Part shown: one piece after another, positions 53,121-61,661 of the stretch | Position numbering within the stretch: position 1 is the first letter of the stretch | How the letters are laid out: each line of letters opens with the position of its first letter | DNA from: Bacteroidetes bacterium UBA5697 | GTDB lineage: Bacteria; Bacteroidota; Bacteroidia; B-17B0; Aurantibacillaceae | Reading direction: 5' to 3' | Assembly (NCBI GenBank): GCA_002420145.1 | Contig: DIHL01000038.1 | Span: 78,527-142,526 of the forward strand | DNA length: 64,000 bases | Notes under the pieces: generated by a model | Seen by the model: only the letters and a program-made list of their open reading frames with translations | Database searches by the model: none | What the model was told of the DNA's origin: nothing | Translations under genes and position numbers: made by a program

Positions 53121-55553
53121 TTATATATTTTTAATTTTCAGAAGTAAACTATTGCTAACTACACTTATACTACTAAGTGCCATAGCAGCTCCAGCAATCA
53201 TAGGGTCCAATAAAAAACCGTTAATAGGATATAAGATGCCTGCTGCAATTGGAATACCGATGATGTTATAGATAAATGCCCAAAATAGGTTTTGCCTAAT
53301 AGTTGCCACAGTATGTTTTGATAATTGAATTGCTTGATAAATCTTGGTTAAATCACTTGAGATAATAGTCATTTTAGCTACATCCATGGCGATATCACTT
53401 CCTTTTCCCATAGCAATACTCACATCCGCTTGGGCTAAAGCATTACTGTCGTTTATACCATCACCCACCATGGCAACAACTTTCCCTTGCTTTTGTAATT
53501 CTTTAATAAATTCTGATTTTTGTGCAGGTAAAACATTCGCTTTAAAATGATCTATACCAACTTGAGAAGAAACAGCTTTTGCGGTTTGTTCATTATCACC
53601 TGTCAACATATAAACATCGATCCCACTATTTTTCAGTTGTTCTACAGCCTCTTTTGAACTACTTTTAATTTTATCTGAAATGGAGATGCCTGCCAATATA
53701 TTGGTATCACTACTAAATATAACAACCGTGTTAGCATTTTTTAATTTTTCGTTAATCCAATGCTGAACTTCATCATTAATAGTTAGTTTCTTTTCTTTGA
53801 TTAATAATTCATTTCCAATAAAATAGTTTTTGTTTTGATATATTCCTTGTATCCCTCTTCCAATAATATTTTCTATAATAATATCATTATAAAAAGTAGA
53901 GATGCTTTTTAGTTGTTGTACAATAGCATCTGCTAAAGGATGCTCTGAAGATTTTTCAATACTATACAAGATGTTTTTCAATTCAGTTGTTTCTGAAGTA
54001 AACCATTTTAAGTCTGTTAATGTTGGTTTTCCTTCTGTTATGGTACCAGTTTTGTCTAAAACAATGGCATTAATATTTTTTGATAACTCAAGGCTTTCAG
54101 CATCTTTTATTAAAATGCCTTTTTCTGCCCCTTTACCTACACCTACCATTATAGCGGTTGGCGTAGCTAATCCTAAAGCACAAGGGCAGGCAATTACTAA
54201 TACCGTAACCATAGCTAAAAGACCTTGAGTAAATCCATTTTCTCCACCAAGTACTAACCAAGTAATTAAACTTAATATCGCTAGCCCGATAACAACGGGC
54301 ACAAATATTCCTGCAATTTTATCTACGAGTTTTTGTACAGGTGCTTTACTACCTTGGGCGTCCTGTACCATTTTTATGATTTGTGATAAAAGTGTATCTC
54401 CACCTACTTTTTCTGCTTTAAATTGAAAACTACCTTTTTGATTGATTGTTCCTGCAAATACTTTACTATGATTAATTTTTTCAACAGGAATCGGTTCACC
54501 GCTAATCATACTTTCATCAACATATGAATTGCCACTTGTAACAACCCCATCAACGGCTATTTTTTCTCCCGGCTTTACCAATAAGGTGTCGCCAACTTTC
54601 ACAGAAACAATTGGCATTTCCATTTGATGACCACCCTCGTGTATAACAGTAACAGTTTTGGGCTGTAGTCCAATTAATTTTTTTATGGCAGACGATGTAT
54701 TTCCTTTTGCTTTTTCTTCTAATAATTTACCAAGTAAGATAAAGGCTATTACCACTGCACTTGTTTCAAAATATACATGCGCATGTAATCCTTTACTATG
54801 CCAGTATTCAGGAAATAAAGTATTAAATACACTAAACAAATAAGCTACTCCCGTGCTTAAGGCTACTAACGTATCCATATTAGCAGAAAAATGCTTAGTT
54901 TGTTTATATGCCCCAATAAAAAATTGTTTCCCAAACCATCCAACTACAGGAGTTGCTAATAGCCACATCATGTAATTTGAATAGGGCATATGCATGAAAA
55001 ATGGCACCATGGCTATTACAACAAGTGGTATTGAAAAAATAATAGCCCCAAATGTTCTTCTTTTTAATGCCTTATAATTTTGAGTATGTATTTCTTCTAA
55101 TGAATCTTTGGCTTCATCGCTTTCATCAATCATTAAATCATAGCCTACAGATTGTAAGGCAGCTTTTAATTTATAAGCGTCAGTAATGGTGGGAATATAT
55201 TCAATAGTAGCCATTGAATTAGCATAATTAACAGATGCTGTCATAACTCCTGTCTGCATGGCTAGTATTTCCTGCGAACTATTAGCACAGGATGCACAAG
55301 TCATATTTAATACAGGAAATATTTTTTTTACGGTGGTAACATCATAACCTAAATCACGTATTTTCTTAACGGATTCAGGAATTATGCTTGCTATATCTTT
55401 CCCTTTAATAACAGCTCGGTTGTTATTTAACTCAACCTTATGAAGAGATATTCCTTTTACGCTTTCTAAACCTTTATCTACAATTAGAGCGCAATGTTCG
55501 CTCTCTACATTCTCTAGTGGGAGGTAAACAGTAGTATCGTCTGATTTTTTCAT
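53121..55553 (-). CDS. copA: Copper-exporting P1B-type ATPase
   Basis: An 810-residue P-type ATPase that pumps Cu(I) out of the cytosol. It has two N-terminal HMA folds: the first has lost its CxxC (SEHCALIV, one Cys at 21) and the second is intact (NMTCASC, 83-89). Eight helices follow. The ion-binding CPC is at 456-458 in ACPCALGLATP, the phosphorylated Asp in DKTGT (500-504), SGEPIPVEK is the actuator, and GDGINDSNALA is the hinge. The SEHPLA motif in the N-domain confirms a heavy-metal pump. The CPC with YN and MxxSS in the last helices (NIIGIPIAAG, MALSSISVVSNSL) points to Cu(I). Confidence 0.95.
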   Translation of the reverse strand: MKKSDDTTVYLPLENVESEHCALIVDKGLESVKGISLHKVELNNNRAVIKGKDIASIIPESVKKIRDLGYDVTTVKKIFPVLNMTCASCANSSQEILAMQTGVMTASVNYANSMATIEYIPTITDAYKLKAALQSVGYDLMIDESDEAKDSLEEIHTQNYKALKRRTFGAIIFSIPLVVIAMVPFFMHMPYSNYMMWLLATPVVGWFGKQFFIGAYKQTKHFSANMDTLVALSTGVAYLFSVFNTLFPEYWHSKGLHAHVYFETSAVVIAFILLGKLLEEKAKGNTSSAIKKLIGLQPKTVTVIHEGGHQMEMPIVSVKVGDTLLVKPGEKIAVDGVVTSGNSYVDESMISGEPIPVEKINHSKVFAGTINQKGSFQFKAEKVGGDTLLSQIIKMVQDAQGSKAPVQKLVDKIAGIFVPVVIGLAILSLITWLVLGGENGFTQGLLAMVTVLVIACPCALGLATPTAIMVGVGKGAEKGILIKDAESLELSKNINAIVLDKTGTITEGKPTLTDLKWFTSETTELKNILYSIEKSSEHPLADAIVQQLKSISTFYNDIIIENIIGRGIQGIYQNKNYFIGNELLIKEKKLTINDEVQHWINEKLKNANTVVIFSSDTNILAGISISDKIKSSSKEAVEQLKNSGIDVYMLTGDNEQTAKAVSSQVGIDHFKANVLPAQKSEFIKELQKQGKVVAMVGDGINDSNALAQADVSIAMGKGSDIAMDVAKMTIISSDLTKIYQAIQLSKHTVATIRQNLFWAFIYNIIGIPIAAGILYPINGFLLDPMIAGAAMALSSISVVSNSLLLKIKNI

Positions 55554-55573
55554 ATTGTTTTAATTTACAATAC

Positions 55574-55631
55574 AAAGGTCAGAAGTATTAGACGGGATGC
55601 GTTACATAATTGTGGAAACGATTTACATCGT
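55574..55631 (-). promoter_or_regulatory. Putative copA operator and -7 box
   Basis: Between the AraC-type gene and copA there is a dyad ACGAT-TTAC-ATCGT (55618-55631). About 36 bases closer to copA is GACCTTTG on the minus strand (55574-55581), one base off TAnnTTTG, 20 bases from the ATG. The dyad is a candidate site for the adjacent regulator. Confidence 0.35.
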
Positions 55632-55635
55632 ATTG

Positions 55636-56202
55636 CTATAACTTATCAAGTGTTTTCCTTAAATGAATCCCTTGTGCCTTAAATTGAGAGGGAGTAAGTC
55701 CAATGGTTTTTTTAAATTGTGATGATAGGTGAGCAACACTGCTATATCCCATTTTATCGGCAATTTCGCTTAAATTCATTTGGTTATAAATGAGGAGCTC
55801 TTTTACTTTCTCCGTTTTTTGAAGTATAACAAATTGTTCAATAGTAATCCCCTCTGTAACCGAAAACAGTTTACTAAGTTGTGAGTATTCTTTATTTAAT
55901 TCATTTGCTAATACTTCCGAGAAAATAAATTTCCCATCTTCAAGATGATGAATATGATCAATAATAATTGATTTTATTTTTTCGATTTGTTGTTTTCTGT
56001 TATCATCTAGAAGTTCAAAGCCTAAAAATTCTAGTTTGTTTTTTAGTTCAATAGTTTGTTTAACGCTCAATTCTTTTGAAAGAGTTATTTCTCCCAATTG
56101 AGTTTGCAAAGGTTTAATGTTTATATCATTAAATACTTTTTCCACTGCACTAATGCAGCGTGGGCAAACCATATTTTTAATATAAATTTTATTAGCGTTC
56201 AT
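55636..56202 (-). CDS. AraC-family regulator with N-terminal HMA-like metal motif
   Basis: The 188-residue protein joins an N-terminal HMA-like segment with a C-terminal AraC helix-turn-helix pair (residues about 105-188: QKTEKVKELLIYNQMNLSEI, then ADKMGYSSVAHLSSQFKKTI and GLTPSQFK). In the N-terminal part, NMVCPRCISAVEKVF has Cys 13 and 16; then LGFELLDDNRKQ closes the fold. It is the first gene of the copper operon, 82 bases before copA. A direct copper-sensing activator is the simplest reading. It has no classical AraC sugar-binding domain and is far shorter than the usual 280-300 residues. Confidence 0.82.
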   Translation of the reverse strand: MNANKIYIKNMVCPRCISAVEKVFNDINIKPLQTQLGEITLSKELSVKQTIELKNKLEFLGFELLDDNRKQQIEKIKSIIIDHIHHLEDGKFIFSEVLANELNKEYSQLSKLFSVTEGITIEQFVILQKTEKVKELLIYNQMNLSEIADKMGYSSVAHLSSQFKKTIGLTPSQFKAQGIHLRKTLDKL

Positions 56203-56212
56203 TTTATAAAAT

Positions 56213-56220
56213 CAAAATTA
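56213..56220 (-). promoter_or_regulatory. Putative -7 box of the copper operon regulator
   Basis: The minus strand reads TAATTTTG, a full match to TAnnTTTG, 10 bases upstream of the ATG at 56202. No clear -33 TTTG lies 19-21 bases upstream, which would fit an activator-dependent promoter. Confidence 0.45.
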
Positions 56221-56546
56221 AGTAATTTAAATTAAATGCAGTTTGTCATGTAAAAAATAGTCGACTTTATTGTTTAGCACCGGATTGCTGCTGAAACAGC
56301 GTACCGTTCTGTGTAGTTGTGAAATTACAAAAGCCATTACCGCTATCGCGATTCTGCTTTTTGTTTTTCCAAACCCATTCAAGCAAGCTTGATGGTTTTT
56401 TCAAAACAAAAAAGTCAATGCTTTGCATTGACTTTTTGTACTTATCCGTACCCTACGGATTGGATTTATCGAACTTTATAGATGATTTTCAAGCGATTAG
56501 AACACTAATGAACCATATCCCTCGGATACCCTAAACGGCTATTTTC
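56221..56546. other. Non-coding stretch with several hairpins, possible element boundary
   Basis: I find no convincing gene here; a 71-codon plus-strand frame (56319-56534) resembles nothing. Visible structure: GCTG-AAA-CAGC near 56290, a 13-bp near-symmetric hairpin AAAAAGTCAATGC / GCATTGACTTTTT (56409-56421 and 56425-56437) that could terminate in either direction, and ATCCGTA/TACGGAT (56444-56460). Base composition is less AT-rich than other spacers in this window. Confidence 0.45.
56409..56437. terminator. Near-symmetric hairpin, possible bidirectional terminator
   Basis: A 13-bp perfect stem (AAAAAGTCAATGC / GCATTGACTTTTT) with a 3-base loop has A-run and T-run at its ends, so it reads as a terminator on either strand. 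On the minus strand it would back up the terminator of the PepSY-like gene. Confidence 0.55.
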
Positions 56547-56551
56547 GAACC

Positions 56552-56582
56552 ATAAAAAAAGCCCCTGAAAACTCAGAGGCTT
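56552..56582 (-). terminator. Terminator of the PepSY-like gene
   Basis: The stem AAGCCCCTGA / TCAGAGGCTT (one C-A mismatch, loop AAAC) lies 21 bases after the stop at 56604. On the minus strand it is followed by seven T (complement of 56554-56560). Confidence 0.75.
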
Positions 56583-56603
56583 AGTCATTATAAACAATAA
56601 AAG

Positions 56604-57068
56604 TTAGTCTTTCTCTTCTTCTCCTGTTTCGGTAGCTGATTTTTTCACAAAGTTCCCTTTGTCATCGAATAGGACATCAAAATGTTCTTTTCCTTTGCTC
56701 ATTTCAGCTTCGTACATCACTTTCCCATTTGCATCGGTAATTTTAGCTGCTTCTGATAATTTATAACCTGCATATGTCTTTGTACAATAGTCGGTCGCGG
56801 CTTTTGGCAATTCCGAAGACTTAATTTCCTGTTCTAATTCTTTGAAAGTCCCATTGGCATCAAATACAGCAGATGATTCCACTTTATTTAAATGAAATTC
56901 GGCTTCATAATTAGCCCCTTCTTTTTCCCATTTTTCGACTTTTGCTCCCGGATACTTTTTTGAAAATCCACTTTTCACATTTGCAGGAACATCTGCTTCG
57001 TTCATTTTTTGTGCATTGGCGCAATTGATTGTTAAAATGCTTGCTGCCATAATTAAGATTGATTTCAT
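56604..57068 (-). CDS. Periplasmic PepSY-like (BLIP-fold) protein
   Basis: This 154-residue secreted protein has a signal peptide (residues 1-19). It has two PepSY-like repeats: VPANVKSGFSKKYPGAKVEK with YEAEFHLNKVESSAVFDANG, and LPKAATDYCTKTYAGYKLSE with YEAEMSKGKEHFDVLFDDKG. This is the PF11396-type PepSY_like family common in Bacteroidota, often found with two-component systems and TonB receptors; ligands are unknown. It is transcribed from its own promoter with a response-regulator-type box (57094-57128), shared with the receptor and the two-component genes upstream. Confidence 0.85.
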   Translation of the reverse strand: MKSILIMAASILTINCANAQKMNEADVPANVKSGFSKKYPGAKVEKWEKEGANYEAEFHLNKVESSAVFDANGTFKELEQEIKSSELPKAATDYCTKTYAGYKLSEAAKITDANGKVMYEAEMSKGKEHFDVLFDDKGNFVKKSATETGEEEKD

Positions 57069-57093
57069 ATGATTTAATTTTAAGTTTATGATT

Positions 57094-57128
57094 CAAAGTA
57101 ACAACACAAATCTAAAGCAATTCTATAG
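57094..57128 (-). promoter_or_regulatory. Predicted response-regulator box and promoter, PepSY-like gene
   Basis: In gene orientation: CTATAG-AATTG-CTTTAG (57128-57112), then 10 bases, then TTACTTTG (57101-57094), one base off TAnnTTTG. The half-sites start 11 bases apart. Same design as 59576-59610 and 61548-61583. Confidence 0.55.
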
Positions 57129-57138
57129 TTGAATAGCG

Positions 57139-59571
57139 TTAGAATTTATAATTATATCCAACTCTTACCACTTGTGTTTCATAATAATCGGTGCTTATGT
57201 AATAAAAGCCAACGCCTTGTATTTCTTTGTGTATTCGCATGTTGTTGAATAAATCCGTTGCATTTAAAAACAGTTCTCCTTTACCTTTTTGTATTTGCTT
57301 TTTTATGCCAATGTCTAAAGAAAATCGTGTTCCAATTTTACCTTGTGGAATTAAATCAGGCGCAAGATAAATGGCTGTGAGTTGAATATCAGTTTTATTT
57401 TTTAAATGAAATACCCCATTAAATTTTGAGTTCCATGAAATTAATTCTTGTCTTGCAGAACTATACGTGTTTATAGCAGGATATTTAGTCTCTACTGTAA
57501 ATCCCTTAATAATACTTTGATAGCCATTAAAATTTACGTTGAACGAAAACCAATTTTTTATATCCTGCGCAAGTAACAACTCAACCCCAGTATTATAGCT
57601 CTTTCCGGCATTTTGCATTATCGAGTAAATAAGAGTACTTCCCGGTACGGTGCTTGCAATTCTTGTTATTGTTCCGTTGGCAGATTTATGATAAACGGAA
57701 CCAAACAAATATCCCTTTTTCCATGATGATTTATAACCTAATTCAAATAAATTGGTGAACTGAGGACTAAGCGCAGGATTACCAACCTTTATAATTTCAG
57801 CATCGTCATATTTTGGAAATATTCTTATATCTACTTCATTCGGTCTGTCTACTCTTCGGTTGTAAAAAACAGATAATTTATTTCTATCATTGAATTTATA
57901 AGCAATCCGAACGTTTGGGAATGGCTGCGTATAATTATATCCATTGCTCTTATAAGTTGGGTGATTAGGATTAACCAAATAATTCACGCCTACATATTCT
58001 ACTCTAATCCCTGCTTCAACTTCGTACTTTGCTTTCTCTAAAACATAATTGGCATACAGGGCAGGGATTATTTCTTTGTAGGTTGCCCAACCTCCAGCAC
58101 TTGAATCTATAGGAGAATTAATGCCCGGAAAGAATTGCATATTAGTAGGAATATTTCTGTAACGGAATTTCACTCCTGTTTCTAATCTTCCATACTTTAA
58201 CGGTTTGATGTAATCCAAATTAAAGTCAGCAACATGCTCATCTGAAAGTAATTTAAAGGCATCTTTTCCTGTATATGTCGGCATGACATTAGTGAAATAA
58301 TATTTTTCATCTTCTCTGTGAAAAGTGTAGTTTAGTCCGATATTTAATAAGTGACCTGCTTGTTTGAATTTGTGCTGATAGTTGGAGGAGGCAGTAACAG
58401 TTGTTTTCAATTCGTCCTCTAAGAATTGCCATAGCCTTTTTCTATCGGTCAAATCAGAATTAAAAAATGGCTCGTCACCATGATCTAAGATTCGTTCAGA
58501 ACTGAACAGAGCAGATAAGCTAAATTGATTATTATCATTCGGGTAATAATCAAAACCTGCTTTCGCTGTACCGATAGTTGTGTTTCTATTTCGTTTTGTC
58601 TGCTGCCTGATAATTTCCCCTGTATCGTAATACCTATCTACAAATTCATTTTTATTTAAAGTATTAGTCAACAAGTAATCTCCTTGAAAAAACAGATTTA
58701 TTTTCTTTTTCCGATAGTTGAGCGAAAGTGATGGATTTACTTTAGGTGTATATTGATACTGTGGTCTGATGGTTGGCAAGTTATCTTTCTTGATCCACAA
58801 AGCTCCCAAGCCTCCTGAAAGACCGACTTTTCCATTAAATCCTTCTCGTTTATCCTTTTTATAAATAATGTTGATGATTCCTGCATTTCCATTGGCATCA
58901 TATTTTGCGGAAGGATTATTGATAATCTCAATTTTTTCGATTGCTGATGCAGGAATATTATCTAAACTCGATTGATTTCCAAAACCTGTTAATGCTGTTT
59001 GCTTCCCGTCAATTAAAACAACCACTTTATCACTTCCTCTAATTTGTACTTTGTTATCTTGAACAGTAACGCCCGGTAAGTTTTGCATCGCTTGTAAAAC
59101 CGTTCCTCCGCTTTGTGTTGCGTTATTTTCTAATGTATAACTCTTTTTATCCATTTTACCGGATACTTCCTCTTGCTTAGCAGTAACTTCAACTTCATTT
59201 AAAACTTTGGCATCTTCTTCAAGTTCCAATATACCTAAATCTAAATACTGGCTTAATGTCCCTACATAAACATTTTGCATGAAAGACTTATAGCCAATGA
59301 ATGTTACTTCGGTATAATAGTTTCCAGATTTGATATTGCTGAGTGTGAATCTACCTTCTTCATTAGTGACCGTTCCCTGAAACAATGAACTGTCCTTTGA
59401 ATTCTTTAGAGTAACGGTAACAAATGGCAATGCCTCTTTTGTTTTGCGATCTTTTACCAATCCGGATATAGAAACAGAGGTTTGTGCAAAGGAGCAAGTA
59501 ATACCACTTAATACAAATAAAAAGACAAGTATGGTGAATTTTGTGGGAAATATTCTATTGACTTTATTCAT
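57139..59571 (-). CDS. TonB-dependent outer-membrane receptor
   Basis: The 810-residue protein has a signal peptide (1-29, ending SFAQ). A carboxypeptidase-regulatory-like domain (about 32-120: VSISGLVKDRKTKEALPFVT and ISNIKSGNYYTEVTFIGYKS-like strands) is followed by a TonB plug (LQAMQNLPGVTVQDNKVQIRGSDKVVVLIDGK). The C-terminal barrel (OMP_b-brl_3 type) ends VVRVGYNYKF with a terminal Phe. It imports an unknown ligand; a metal-siderophore, peptide or polymer are all possible. It follows the sensor kinase by 35 bases with its own box at 59576-59610. Confidence 0.9.
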   Translation of the reverse strand: MNKVNRIFPTKFTILVFLFVLSGITCSFAQTSVSISGLVKDRKTKEALPFVTVTLKNSKDSSLFQGTVTNEEGRFTLSNIKSGNYYTEVTFIGYKSFMQNVYVGTLSQYLDLGILELEEDAKVLNEVEVTAKQEEVSGKMDKKSYTLENNATQSGGTVLQAMQNLPGVTVQDNKVQIRGSDKVVVLIDGKQTALTGFGNQSSLDNIPASAIEKIEIINNPSAKYDANGNAGIINIIYKKDKREGFNGKVGLSGGLGALWIKKDNLPTIRPQYQYTPKVNPSLSLNYRKKKINLFFQGDYLLTNTLNKNEFVDRYYDTGEIIRQQTKRNRNTTIGTAKAGFDYYPNDNNQFSLSALFSSERILDHGDEPFFNSDLTDRKRLWQFLEDELKTTVTASSNYQHKFKQAGHLLNIGLNYTFHREDEKYYFTNVMPTYTGKDAFKLLSDEHVADFNLDYIKPLKYGRLETGVKFRYRNIPTNMQFFPGINSPIDSSAGGWATYKEIIPALYANYVLEKAKYEVEAGIRVEYVGVNYLVNPNHPTYKSNGYNYTQPFPNVRIAYKFNDRNKLSVFYNRRVDRPNEVDIRIFPKYDDAEIIKVGNPALSPQFTNLFELGYKSSWKKGYLFGSVYHKSANGTITRIASTVPGSTLIYSIMQNAGKSYNTGVELLLAQDIKNWFSFNVNFNGYQSIIKGFTVETKYPAINTYSSARQELISWNSKFNGVFHLKNKTDIQLTAIYLAPDLIPQGKIGTRFSLDIGIKKQIQKGKGELFLNATDLFNNMRIHKEIQGVGFYYISTDYYETQVVRVGYNYKF

Positions 59572-59575
59572 ACAC

Positions 59576-59610
59576 TAAAATTAGAATCAGAATCTAAAGG
59601 AAATCTTTAG
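59576..59610 (-). promoter_or_regulatory. Predicted response-regulator box and promoter, TonB receptor gene
   Basis: In gene orientation: CTAAAG-ATTTC-CTTTAG (59610-59594), then 10 bases, then TAATTTTA (59583-59576), one base off the -7 consensus, 4 bases before the ATG. The box overlaps the last codon of the kinase gene. It is also an inverted repeat (ATCTAAAG / CTTTAGAT). Confidence 0.6.
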
Positions 59611-60866
59611 ATGAATTTTAATTCAAAATGGTGCATTGAATTTTCAAAACTATACCGAATACTAAAATTATAGAGGTCTACAATCCCTTTTACAATAGCA
59701 AGTCCAAGCCCTATAGATTCTTTAGAAGAGTCATTCTTTTTAAAGCGAACAAACAATTCTTCCGGTTTAATACTTAATGGTTCTCCTGAATTGGAAACTA
59801 TCAATCCATTTGTTGATAATTTCACTTGGATTTCGCCACCCTGTTTGTTATGTCGAATTGAATTTTGAAGAAAGTTAGAAATGAGTACCTCACACAATGT
59901 CGGGTTCATTTTAACAAGGATATTTGGTTCAATGCTTGTAAATAATTTTAACCCTTTAACTTCTGCTACTTCCTGAATATTTTCAATAGCTTTTGACAGT
60001 ACTTCTGAAATATTTATTTGTTCAATCTCTATGAATTGATTGTTTTCAATCTTTGCCAAAAGCAAAAGTGCCTTATTTAAGGAACTTATTTTCTTTAATG
60101 TATTATCCATCGATTGCAATTGACCCATCTCTTGTTCTTTTAAATGAGGTGACTGCATTAATAAATTGACATTGGCTTTTAATACAGCAATTGGAGTTTG
60201 TAGCTCATGTGATGCATTCTCTGTGAATTCTTTCTGTTGAACATAATCCTGATATATTTTATTTGTGAGTTTATTTAAGGTTTCGTTCAATTGATTAAAT
60301 TCAAGTGTATCTGATTTTGGAAAAGTATGTTCTTCGTGATTCTTAATCTCGTATCGGTTTAATTCATTTATTGTTTCGTAAAATGGTTTCCACATTGATT
60401 TTGACAATAACCAGTTTGCAATAAAAAAAGCAATCGCCAATAAACCAACAATTATAAAAAAGGTAGAAAGAATACTCTCCAATAATTCATCTTCTTCAAT
60501 AGTTGTTTTTAAGACAGTAATTAAATACGTTTTCCCATTGAACGAATGTTGTTTTGTGAGTTTTCTGAATGAAATTTCTTCCTGCTCAATATTATCGTAG
60601 ATTAAGGTGTCAGTACAACCGGATACAAAACTTTCGTTAGCCTGTGGTTTAATATACGACAAACTATCGGGGCTTAAATAGTATGTTTGATTAATGCTAT
60701 TACTTTGAATTAATTCTTTTGCTTTAATGTATTCACGCATTAATGATTCATCTGTGCCGTCTCTCAATTCTGACTTTATTAACCAATATGATACAACGCA
60801 AGCGATTGCCAATAGAGGTAAACTTATTAGTGCATAATATCGTATGGTTTTATTTAAAAGTTTCAT
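59607..60866 (-). CDS. Sensor histidine kinase (OmpR-partner type)
   Basis: This 419-residue membrane kinase has helix 1 at about 10-30 (YALISLPLLAIACVVSYWLI) and helix 2 near 135-157 (SILSTFFIIVGLLAIAFFIA), with a periplasmic sensor of about 105 residues between. The H-box is NASHELQTPIAVLKANVNLL. The HATPase domain has N-box LISNFLQNSIRHN, VSNSGEPLS, FVRFKK and GLGLAIVKGIVDLY. Its ATG overlaps the response-regulator stop by 1 base, so they are a coupled pair. Loss of the usual hydrophobic HAMP spacing is not evident. Confidence 0.93.
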   Translation of the reverse strand: MKLLNKTIRYYALISLPLLAIACVVSYWLIKSELRDGTDESLMREYIKAKELIQSNSINQTYYLSPDSLSYIKPQANESFVSGCTDTLIYDNIEQEEISFRKLTKQHSFNGKTYLITVLKTTIEEDELLESILSTFFIIVGLLAIAFFIANWLLSKSMWKPFYETINELNRYEIKNHEEHTFPKSDTLEFNQLNETLNKLTNKIYQDYVQQKEFTENASHELQTPIAVLKANVNLLMQSPHLKEQEMGQLQSMDNTLKKISSLNKALLLLAKIENNQFIEIEQINISEVLSKAIENIQEVAEVKGLKLFTSIEPNILVKMNPTLCEVLISNFLQNSIRHNKQGGEIQVKLSTNGLIVSNSGEPLSIKPEELFVRFKKNDSSKESIGLGLAIVKGIVDLYNFSIRYSFENSMHHFELKFI

Positions 60867-61543
60867 TAGTTGGTTTTGAAATTATAGCCAATGCCGTAAA
60901 TGGTTTGTACATAATCTGCACATCCTTTTTCCATCAATTTTTTTCTTAAGTTTCTTAAATGCACATAAATAAAATCATGACTATCCATCTGATCCGAGTC
61001 ATCGCCCCACAGGTGTTCGGCTATTGCATTTTTAGATACTACACGGTTTTTATTTGCAATAAAGAATAGCAGAAGGTCGTATTCTTTAGCCGTAAGATTA
61101 ATAGAATCACCATTAACTTTTACTTGTCTTTCATCTGGTATGATTGTTATCTCATTCACAACGATAGATTTGCTACCGTCAAAATTTCTCCTGCGAATAA
61201 GTGCTTTAATCCTTGAATTTAATTCAGCTAAATCAAATGGTTTTGCTAAGTAATCGTCAGCCCCTAAATCCAATCCTTTTATTTTATCTCCTGATGAATT
61301 TTTTGCAGAAATGATTATTATTCCGGCTTTTGAATGATTTTCCTTTAATTGTTTAATAATATCAAGCCCACTTCCCTTTGGAAGCGTGATATCAACTAAA
61401 ATACAATCGTAATCATAAACTCCTGCCTTTTCCGATGCTTTAACAAAGTCAGCAGCAGACTCTACCAAATACCCTTCTTGATGAAGGTATTGTTTGATAG
61501 ATTTGCGAAGTTCGGCTTCGTCTTCTATGAGGAGAATTTTCAT
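60866..61543 (-). CDS. OmpR-family response regulator
   Basis: A 225-residue DNA-binding regulator. The receiver has the acidic pocket LIEDEAELRKS, phospho-acceptor Asp in CILVDITLPKGSGLD, the Thr/Ser of IIISAK and the Lys in YLAKPFDLAEL. The C-terminal winged helix has LTAKEYDLLLFFIANKNRVV and IYVHLRNLRKKL...VQTIYGIGYNFK. It is the first gene of this locus and probably controls itself, the TonB receptor and the PepSY-like gene through the shared boxes at 61548-61583, 59576-59610 and 57094-57128. Confidence 0.95.
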   Translation of the reverse strand: MKILLIEDEAELRKSIKQYLHQEGYLVESAADFVKASEKAGVYDYDCILVDITLPKGSGLDIIKQLKENHSKAGIIIISAKNSSGDKIKGLDLGADDYLAKPFDLAELNSRIKALIRRRNFDGSKSIVVNEITIIPDERQVKVNGDSINLTAKEYDLLLFFIANKNRVVSKNAIAEHLWGDDSDQMDSHDFIYVHLRNLRKKLMEKGCADYVQTIYGIGYNFKTN

Positions 61544-61547
61544 GGAG

Positions 61548-61583
61548 TAAATATAACGCTATAAATCTTAAGAGATTCTTAAG
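61548..61583 (-). promoter_or_regulatory. Predicted response-regulator box and promoter, autoregulatory
   Basis: In gene orientation: CTTAAG-AATCT-CTTAAG (61583-61567), then 11 bases, then TATATTTA (61555-61548), one base off TAnnTTTG, 4 bases before the ATG. The half-site pattern (CTTAAG, 5-base spacer, CTTAAG, one helical turn apart) is like PmrA-type boxes bound by OmpR-family regulators. Confidence 0.65.
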
Positions 61584-61661
61584 CTAATTTTGTTATAAAA
61601 AGCATTGATAAGGTTCAATTTAAGAGCGTTCAATAAATCAAAAACTACCAACTGCTTAGAA

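Noticed and set aside
56319..56534. 71-codon plus-strand frame in the hairpin-rich spacer
   Set aside because: It overlaps two inverted repeats, has no signal, domain or coding-like composition, and no start context.
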